A stretch of DNA of 47,991 nucleotides, taken from positions 1 through 47,991 of the IMG/VR virus record IMGVR_UViG_3300028581_000071, one strand, 5' to 3'. A program made the translations under genes and the position numbers. This DNA comes from a virus. Below are positions 43,957 through 47,991 of this stretch, one piece after another. Numbering within the stretch: position 1 is the first letter of the stretch; every line of letters begins with the position of its first letter. Under the pieces are notes generated by a model. The model had not been told where the DNA came from, did not search any database, and worked only from the letters and a program-made list of their open reading frames with translations.

Positions 43957-44582
43957 GACTTGCGGAATACGCACATGAATCTATTATACATAGTAGTCTC
44001 CAGTTGACCTGCAAAGATAGGATCAGTAACCCGATTCATCTTTATGAAGTCATCTAGATTGATGCTACATCTTACATGCTCGTCGCAAGAGAAAAAATCA
44101 TTACCCTGAACTACTACCAATGAACCATGAGGTATGTTATCATACCATTGATCATATGTTTCTTGTGTCACATGTTCGGTGCTTGTGTTTATAACGATGT
44201 CCGCAGTATCCGCGTACTGATATTCTTTCATATCGGCAGTGTCTGCATAGTATCGTTGCATGTTGACATAAGTTTGATTTAGCTTTTCGCTGTTTGGCTT
44301 GCACCACGGATCAAGGTCAATGTTGTAAATCGTATCAACATAGAACTTGCTATTCTGAAATAGAATATTAGCCAACACACCTAACCATCCACCAAAGATA
44401 TAGATGTTGCTAGGAATCCTTTTATCATAATGTTTGTTGAGTATCTCAGACAGCCATATCTTACTATGCACTTGGCCATCCCAGAACGCATCTAGCCCTC
44501 TTGAACGTTCAGACTCGGGTAAGTCTCTGATCATGTTGAACCATAGTATGATATGGTCGCTGGATAGCTTGATATTAGTCAT
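43953..44582 (-). CDS. Class I SAM-dependent methyltransferase-like protein
   Basis: The chosen start ATG 44582 directly follows a minus-strand late box; a longer frame starting at 44639 would run through that box. The 209-residue protein has IYIFGGWLGVLANIL at about 61-75, a glycine-rich first motif, then YNIDLDPWC with the acidic residue at the end of strand two. ADIVINTSTEHV and GSLVVVQGNDF fit motifs four and five. Similar small methyltransferases are common in T4-like phages of marine bacteria. Its 3' end overlaps the large repeat gene by four bases on the opposite strand. The target is unknown. Confidence 0.68.
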   Translation of the reverse strand: MTNIKLSSDHIILWFNMIRDLPESERSRGLDAFWDGQVHSKIWLSEILNKHYDKRIPSNIYIFGGWLGVLANILFQNSKFYVDTIYNIDLDPWCKPNSEKLNQTYVNMQRYYADTADMKEYQYADTADIVINTSTEHVTQETYDQWYDNIPHGSLVVVQGNDFFSCDEHVRCSINLDDFIKMNRVTDPIFAGQLETTMYNRFMCVFRKS

Positions 44583-44586
44583 CACA

Positions 44587-44594
44587 ATATTTAT
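44587..44594 (-). promoter_or_regulatory. T4-type late promoter box (ATAAATAT) on minus strand, start-proximal
   Basis: On the minus strand the sequence reads ACATAAATATTGTGATG: the box ends four bases before ATG 44582 with no ribosome site between. It decides the start of the methyltransferase-like gene. Confidence 0.55.
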
Positions 44595-44639
44595 GTGGAA
44601 ATGCGGTTCAGAAAAGTTAGTTTTGGGTGCATAAAACAC

Positions 44640-44668
44640 TTGACTTTGTAAAAAAAGATAAGTATATT
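44640..44668 (+). promoter_or_regulatory. Sigma70-type promoter (TTGACT - 17 bp - TATATT)
   Basis: TTGACT at 44640-44645 and TATATT at 44663-44668 are separated by exactly 17 bases. An AAGGAG ribosome site and ATG 44693 follow. This differs from the late boxes found elsewhere and suggests expression by the host polymerase early in infection. Confidence 0.65.
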
Positions 44669-44692
44669 AGTAACACTCTAAGGAGAATATAT

Positions 44693-45061
44693 ATGAAGAA
44701 GTTTGTCGCAGCAGTAGCTGCATTGTCATTGGTTGCTACCCCTGCTTTTGCAGACCATCGTGGCGACCGTAGGCAACATGAACGACATGATCGTGGCGGC
44801 GTAAGCACAAGTGAAGTGGTCGCTATTGGTGTTCTTGGAATGGTGATCGGGGGAATTATCGGCAGTCGTAGCAACGAAGAACGTTATCCTTCTCGGACGG
44901 TAGTGGTAACTCCACAACAGTATGTTTACGAAGATCGTTACTACAATCCTCCCCGAGTAGTAACTCGACCTCAGCCACGACAAGTGTGCCAGGACGTAGT
45001 TCAATATGATTATTACGGCAATCCTTATGTGGCTGGTCGTAACTGCTGGTATCAGTACTAG
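44693..45061 (+). CDS. Secreted glycine-zipper protein (122 residues)
   Basis: ATG 44693 follows AAGGAG by eight bases. The N-terminus is a textbook Sec signal peptide: MKKF, a hydrophobic Ala/Leu/Val core, then TPAFA before the cleavage site (about residue 20). A His/Arg/Asp-rich segment follows, then a hydrophobic VVAIGVLGMVIGGIIGS stretch at about 41-57 with Gly spacing typical of glycine-zipper membrane segments. The tail is Tyr-rich and contains two cysteines (QVCQDV and RNCWYQY), which may pair in the periplasm. Similar proteins are common in host genomes, so this may be host-derived. A role in modifying the envelope during infection is possible but unproven. Confidence 0.85.
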   Translation: MKKFVAAVAALSLVATPAFADHRGDRRQHERHDRGGVSTSEVVAIGVLGMVIGGIIGSRSNEERYPSRTVVVTPQQYVYEDRYYNPPRVVTRPQPRQVCQDVVQYDYYGNPYVAGRNCWYQY

Positions 45062-45077
45062 TGATGGTATTCAAATA

Positions 45078-45278
45078 ATGCCGGGAGCTTCATACATCCG
45101 ATCTGAAATCTCACGCCTTGACGTATGCATCGAACGAGCCGCAGCGAGTCTTGAGCGGCTCGGCCCGCGTGGCATCTGCTATCAGACCTTTGAATCGACG
45201 TATTCGGTTCAACAACAATTTGACGCAGCCGTTAAGAAGAAGGCGGAACTCGTCATAGCCTTACAAGGATTAGAGTGA
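45078..45278 (+). CDS. Small coiled-coil protein (66 residues)
   Basis: The frame extends upstream into the previous gene, so I choose ATG 45078, the first start after that gene's stop; no clear ribosome site is visible, so the start is uncertain. The product has two helical stretches (ISRLDVCIERAAASLERLG and QQQFDAAVKKKAELVIALQG) linked by a GICYQTFES turn, which fits a helical hairpin. Codon use looks protein-like and denser in G/C than its neighbours. It lies between the two copies of the CWYQY end sequence. Function unknown. Confidence 0.5.
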   Translation: MPGASYIRSEISRLDVCIERAAASLERLGPRGICYQTFESTYSVQQQFDAAVKKKAELVIALQGLE

Positions 45279-45297
45279 TAAAGTGGTTCCACCACGC

Positions 45298-45315
45298 TGT
45301 TGGTATCAGTATTAA
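45298..45315 (+). pseudogene. Remnant copy of the secreted protein's 3' end (CWYQY-stop)
   Basis: The 18 bases encode C-W-Y-Q-Y-stop, as at the end of the secreted protein (45044-45061). The copies differ at three third-codon positions or stop bases only (TGC/TGT, TAC/TAT, TAG/TAA). The frame upstream is open for just 13 codons (from 45274) before a stop. It looks like the tail of a duplicated gene whose body was lost or replaced by the small gene at 45078. Confidence 0.45.
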
Positions 45316-45390
45316 AGAATTAAAGAATTAGTTGTTGACGTAGACTGAAAAACGGGCAAGACGGGAGTGCGATTCTCCCCGCCTCCACCA
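45316..45390 (+). ncRNA. ssrA: tmRNA acceptor piece (T arm and CCA end)
   Basis: GGGAG (45363-45367) and CTCCC (45375-45379) form a 5-bp T stem around the 7-base loop TGCGATT, followed at once by the 7-base acceptor strand CGCCTCC and ACCA, ending at 45390. The 5' end of this piece is not fixed by the sequence; I place it just after the CWYQY remnant. The long P2 helix with the coding piece could not be resolved by eye. Confidence 0.85.
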
Positions 45391-45525
45391 TAAAGAAATT
45401 TCATGATTATTTGTATATGTCGTGACATAAGAGAGTCTCACTTTAGTAATCGTGAGGACCTAGTCAAAAGGGTCCTCGAAGAAGATTATTGTTGTGGCTC
45501 TTGTTTAAAAGAGTTTCTTTATGAT
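45391..45525 (+). other. tmRNA intervening segment with closing stem and hairpin
   Basis: A 9-bp perfect stem joins its ends: ATAAAGAAA (45390-45398) with TTTCTTTAT (45514-45522). It extends the acceptor stem, as expected for a permuted precursor. Inside is a 7-bp hairpin, GAGGACC (45454-45460) with GGTCCTC (45471-45477). The segment would be cut out during maturation. It also carries most of the ferredoxin-like frame at 45403. Confidence 0.75.
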
Positions 45526-45576
45526 GGGGGCGACCAGTATCGATTGACGTATAATAGGAAAGCCGAGACTGATTGA
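45403..45576 (+). CDS. Bfd-like [2Fe-2S] protein frame inside the tmRNA gene (57 residues)
   Basis: The frame starts at ATG 45403 in the intervening segment and ends at TGA 45574-45576, 51 bases into the tmRNA coding piece. The protein reads MIICICRDIRES near the start and DYCCGSCLKEF at 28-38. Cys4, Cys6, Cys31 and Cys34 give the C-x-C ... C-x2-C layout of bacterioferritin-associated ferredoxin, though the spacing between the pairs is 24 residues rather than about 31 in E. coli Bfd. The 5' signal is weak (AAAGAAAT). Two helices between the cysteine pairs fit the Bfd fold. The last 17 codons are also tmRNA sequence. It may be a real gene sharing DNA with the RNA, or a lucky open frame. Confidence 0.55.
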   Translation: MIICICRDIRESHFSNREDLVKRVLEEDYCCGSCLKEFLYDGGDQYRLTYNRKAETD

Positions 45577-45690
45577 CTGGCAAAGTGCCAAAAAACGTAA
45601 ACGCAGCGAACGATAACACTGCATTTGAATTAGCCCTAGCGGCATAATTCATTGGGTATGAGTTCCACCTAGAAACAGAACGGGCTCACT
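45526..45690 (+). ncRNA. ssrA: tmRNA coding piece with tag reading frame
   Basis: The piece starts with GGGGGCGA, followed by a D-loop-like segment ending TTGACG. A 5-bp hairpin TGGCA/TGCCA (45578-45590) lies just before the tag, in the position of the first pseudoknot. The tag frame 45603-45647 is GCA GCG AAC GAT AAC ... GCG GCA TAA. After the stop, CCTAGAAACAGAACGGGCT (45668-45686) resembles the conserved 3' part of two-piece coding RNAs. The 3' end is approximate. Confidence 0.85.
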
Positions 45691-45703
45691 TTTAATTCAC
45701 GAG

Positions 45704-45711
45704 ACTAAATA
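45704..45711 (+). promoter_or_regulatory. T4-type late promoter box (ACTAAATA)
   Basis: The box follows the tmRNA by about 14 bases and precedes ATG 45741 by 29 bases. It would start a new transcript after the tmRNA. Confidence 0.45.
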
Positions 45712-45740
45712 GTTAAAATACGATTTTTATGGAGTATACT

Positions 45741-46043
45741 ATGTCGTCACATCGTGAAGAAATGCAAAAATTACTTAATTTGTTTGAAGCAGCAGTAGCC
45801 CCTGCAGTTAGGGCCCCGAAATCTGACGGCAAACTAATCTTTGAGATAAAGGTTGAAGTGGATGATAGGGAAGGAATCATGGCTGCTCTTAGAAGCGCAG
45901 AGCTTGTTGTTGCCGGACTTAAAAGAAACTCACTAGACAAGAACAGAGGTGGTTTCATCAAGGATGTAAACGGTAACACAATGGGCACTTGGGGTATGCG
46001 AAGTGCCGATTTGCAGCCAGAAACAAATGATAAATTTCAATAA
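45741..46043 (+). CDS. Small unknown protein (100 residues)
   Basis: Two in-frame ATGs exist (45729 and 45741). A GGAG site at 45731-45734 lies six bases before the second and overlaps the first, so 45741 is chosen. The protein begins with a helix (REEMQKLLNLFEAAVAP), then a strand pair (GKLIFEIKVEVDD) and a second helix (GIMAALRSAELVVAGLK), an alpha-beta plan that may form a small ACT-like or ferredoxin-like fold. The C-terminus is polar. No family is recognised. Confidence 0.72.
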   Translation: MSSHREEMQKLLNLFEAAVAPAVRAPKSDGKLIFEIKVEVDDREGIMAALRSAELVVAGLKRNSLDKNRGGFIKDVNGNTMGTWGMRSADLQPETNDKFQ

Positions 46044-46064
46044 CAATATTATTGAAGTGACTGA

Positions 46065-46469
46065 ATGCGAGACTTGATCAACATTGTCGAGAACTTGCAA
46101 GACGATATGCGGGATGCTCGTATGGTGTTTGATGACTGGATGAATGCTATGGAAAACACCCAGTTTCAAATCAGAAATCATTTTGATGTCACTCCGTACT
46201 TCAAGAAGCCAGAACTAACAGAAGTCCCTGTGGAAAAATGCTATATTTTCCACGATTGGGGCAGACGAGTTTCAGACGAACAGTTGAATAATCCGATCAT
46301 CGTCATGGCTCGCCCGCAAGGTGGATATGCAGTTCTTGATGGACAGCATAGAGTGATGAGATTGAAACAGGAAAATATTCCTACTGTGAAAGCATATGTG
46401 ATCACCCTACCCTGGCAGTTCTTAGGTAAGTCCGGCGGCCAGAAAAAATACGTGCTTGACGGAAAATAA
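46065..46469 (+). CDS. ParB/sulfiredoxin-like protein (134 residues)
   Basis: The C-terminal half has the ParB N-terminal domain signature: NPIIVMARPQGGYAVLDGQH at 76-95, with the DGQHR motif at 92-96, then the helix RVMRLKQENIPTVKAYVI. In ParB-like proteins this site binds nucleotide; small phage members may act as nucleases or DNA-binding proteins. The first 45 residues are helical and acidic (NIVENLQDDMRDARMVFDDW). There is no DNA-binding helix-turn-helix of full ParB. It follows the previous gene after 21 bases and probably shares its transcript. Confidence 0.72.
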   Translation: MRDLINIVENLQDDMRDARMVFDDWMNAMENTQFQIRNHFDVTPYFKKPELTEVPVEKCYIFHDWGRRVSDEQLNNPIIVMARPQGGYAVLDGQHRVMRLKQENIPTVKAYVITLPWQFLGKSGGQKKYVLDGK

Positions 46470-46485
46470 CCGCACATCTCGGTGA

Positions 46486-46493
46486 ACTAAATA
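46486..46493 (+). promoter_or_regulatory. T4-type late promoter box (ACTAAATA)
   Basis: The box lies 26 bases before ATG 46520 with AGGAG (46506-46510) between them. Confidence 0.45.
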
Positions 46494-46519
46494 CATGTGC
46501 GTCATAGGAGTATAGTGTC

Positions 46520-46675
46520 ATGAAAGAATCAAAATTAATAATCGAGTTATACAGGGCCTGTGTAAACCATGACCGAGAGCGTGAAATAGAACTCAAACAA
46601 TTACAATATGCTAAGATTCTGAAACGCAAGAGAAAAGGTAAATCGTTTGATACCAAATGGGTTATCATTCGCTAA
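46520..46675 (+). CDS. Small basic protein (51 residues)
   Basis: An AGGAG site nine bases upstream and a late box support this short frame, which ends at TAA 46673-46675. The product is basic and helical (LIIELYRACVNHDREREIEL, then a KRKRKGK cluster at 38-44), so it may bind nucleic acid. No family is recognised. Confidence 0.6.
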   Translation: MKESKLIIELYRACVNHDREREIELKQLQYAKILKRKRKGKSFDTKWVIIR

Positions 46676-46733
46676 CTACTAGGAGTTTACTTCCGGTTCT
46701 GTCGGTTGAAGAATCAAATGCATATAGCAATTC

Positions 46734-46741
46734 GATAAATA
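46734..46741 (+). promoter_or_regulatory. T4-type late promoter box (GATAAATA), start-proximal
   Basis: GATAAATA ends four bases before ATG 46746, with no ribosome site in the gap. Same arrangement as at 4413, 22710, 33930 and 44587. Confidence 0.6.
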
Positions 46742-46745
46742 CAAC

Positions 46746-47991
46746 ATGGACATTTCTGAACTAAAAGACTTTAAGCTATCAGACGCTGTTGTGTTTCACG
46801 ACGAACTTAATCCTAACCTTTGGAACGGTACACGCCTTGATCCTAAGGTTAGAACGCAGTTGATGCTGATAGCAGAAGACTTCATCACTACTCTGGGAAT
46901 CAGTGACCTTCACGTTAAAGACATTACAGTCTCTGGGTCCAATGCAGCATATTCATATACCCCGCACAGTGACTTAGACTTGCATATCCTAATCGATATG
47001 GATAAGCTACAGAACAATGAAGTGTATCGTGAATTGTTCACTGCAAAGAAAACCCTATATAATGATCAGCACAATGTCTCTATCCGCGGCGTTCCTGTAG
47101 AAGTCTACGTACAAGACACTAATGAACCCGTCAACTCATTGGGTGAATACAGTGTCGTGAATGATAAATGGATAAGGATTCCTAAAAAACAACGTGCTAA
47201 CTTCGATCAGGCTGCTACCAAAGCCAAATATGAAAGCCTATCTAACCTCATTGATCTAGCTATAAAGACCGCTGATCTTGACCGCGTTAAAAAACTGATT
47301 GATATGATTAGGCGTTATCGTAAAGCAGGTCTTTCAAAGGGCGGAGAGTTCTCCCCTGAAAATCTAGCGTACAAAGCAGTTAGAAGTCAGGGAGCCATCG
47401 ACGCACTCTATGACCTACGTGACACTCTGCACGGTGAAGAATTGAGCATTGACGAAGCAGCCTCTCGTGAAGATGCGATCATCAGGATCAACAAGATTAA
47501 GAACACAGCCGGTAGGACTGAAAATGAGATTGAGATGATCAATGGTATCATTGAAAAGTTGATGAAGCAATACAACATCAGACCGGAAGAACTAAAAATG
47601 TCGTCGGGGATTTCGACAAGGAACTATCCAAATCGTGAACCTGTCGATCCGCTTAAAGCGAAGATGGTAAAAGCAGCGTATGAGAAGCAGCAAGCGGCCG
47701 ACGCATTAAAGAGAGAATGGCAACGGTTCAAGAGCGGATTCTTTATAGAGGACGCAAAACTTGATGAAGCATACACTACCAAGCAGCAGGTTATCGATCA
47801 CTTTGTTAGTAAGGCAAGAAAAAGAGGTGAAAATGTCGACCTAGCGAGGAGAAAAGGTGCAGGGGCTTGGGAGCGCGGCTGGAGAGGCCCAGAATCCAAC
47901 AAACCGAAAGAACCCAAAAAACCGAAAGAGATCAAGCCCTACGACCCTGAACGCTACAAGAATGTTCGCCTGCCTTACCGTGACGACGATG
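46746..47991 (+). CDS. Nucleotidyltransferase-fold protein, 3' end outside window
   Basis: The frame is open from ATG 46746 to the last base (415 codons plus one base). The N-terminal domain has VFHDELNPNLWNGTRLDPKV at 16-35, and a minimal nucleotidyltransferase motif: Gly64-Ser65 (VSGSNAAYSYTPHSDLDLHI) with Asp76 and Asp78 as the metal pair. This order (FHDELNP.LW, then GSNA.Y....SDLDLH) recurs in large proteins of T4-like marine phages. From about residue 150 the protein becomes helical and basic, ending with a Lys/Pro-rich stretch near the window end. It may transfer nucleotides to RNA or protein; the target is unknown. Confidence 0.82.
   Translation, partial: MDISELKDFKLSDAVVFHDELNPNLWNGTRLDPKVRTQLMLIAEDFITTLGISDLHVKDITVSGSNAAYSYTPHSDLDLHILIDMDKLQNNEVYRELFTAKKTLYNDQHNVSIRGVPVEVYVQDTNEPVNSLGEYSVVNDKWIRIPKKQRANFDQAATKAKYESLSNLIDLAIKTADLDRVKKLIDMIRRYRKAGLSKGGEFSPENLAYKAVRSQGAIDALYDLRDTLHGEELSIDEAASREDAIIRINKIKNTAGRTENEIEMINGIIEKLMKQYNIRPEELKMSSGISTRNYPNREPVDPLKAKMVKAAYEKQQAADALKREWQRFKSGFFIEDAKLDEAYTTKQQVIDHFVSKARKRGENVDLARRKGAGAWERGWRGPESNKPKEPKKPKEIKPYDPERYKNVRLPYRDDD

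Larger units (their letters stand above)
45316..45690 (+). ncRNA. ssrA: Circularly permuted two-piece tmRNA gene
   Basis: The gene order is reversed relative to normal tmRNA: the 3' tRNA-like half with CCA comes first (ending at 45390), then an intervening segment (45391-45525), then the 5' half with the tag frame (from 45526). The acceptor stem pairs perfectly: GGGGGCG (45526-45532) with CGCCTCC (45380-45386), including the conserved third-position G-U pair. The tag frame at 45603-45647 encodes AANDNTAFELALAA and stops at TAA. This permuted plan is known from alphaproteobacteria, cyanobacteria and some betaproteobacteria; the tag is of alphaproteobacterial type. It would release stalled ribosomes and mark incomplete proteins for ClpXP. 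The outer ends are approximate. Confidence 0.88.

Noticed and set aside
44583-44639. Longer methyltransferase start at 44639
   Set aside because: It would read through the late-promoter box at 44587-44594. ATG 44582 lies directly after the box.
45340-45390. Fragment of an ordinary tRNA
   Set aside because: The T arm and CCA have no upstream D and anticodon arms. The matching 5' acceptor strand lies downstream with a tag frame, which fits permuted tmRNA instead.
45464-45652. Minus-strand frame across the tmRNA
   Set aside because: It is the complement of the tmRNA coding piece and has no start signal.

Overview
The window looks like part of the late region of a large T4-type tailed phage (myovirus). 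It starts in the baseplate cluster (gp25-like and gp6-like wedge proteins). Thirteen T4-type late-promoter boxes (NNTAAATA; T4 consensus TATAAATA) sit immediately upstream of genes on both strands. The likely host is an alphaproteobacterium. The evidence is a circularly permuted, two-piece tmRNA gene whose tag peptide (AANDNTAFELALAA) has the ANDN...ALAA form of alphaproteobacterial tags. The host call is an inference.

Layout. 1-4411: end of an unknown structural protein, gp25-like and gp6-like baseplate wedge genes. 4426-22698: one giant gene for a 6,090-residue virion protein in the position T4 uses for gene 7; it carries about 13 copies of a beta-rich module and an FG-GAP-like propeller region. 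22723-29254: small and large tail or fibre proteins, including two fibre paralogues with the same N-terminal module. 29304-35502: small proteins, several predicted GT-A-type glycosyltransferases, a radical SAM enzyme and two related 'ISGE' proteins. 35462-38940 (minus strand): a four-gene overlapping operon of sugar nucleotidyltransferase, APH-fold kinase, sugar phosphate cyclase of the 2-epi-5-epi-valiolone synthase type, and short-chain dehydrogenase. 39005-43956: three small genes and a 1,386-residue protein with exact 201-bp tandem units. 43953-44582 (minus): methyltransferase-like gene. 44640-45278: sigma70-type promoter with a secreted glycine-zipper protein and a small coiled-coil gene. 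45316-45690: the permuted tmRNA, with a ferredoxin-like (Bfd-type) reading frame in its intervening segment. 45741-47991: small genes, a ParB-like protein and a nucleotidyltransferase that runs off the window.

How it may fit together (inference). The glycosyltransferases, radical SAM enzyme, methyltransferase and cyclitol-type operon lie next to the fibre genes and share late promoters with them. They may build and attach an unusual sugar or pseudosugar to virion fibres or to the host surface. The most unusual elements are the EEVS-type operon and the permuted phage tmRNA with a coding frame inside it. All family calls were made by eye from motifs; no database search was run.
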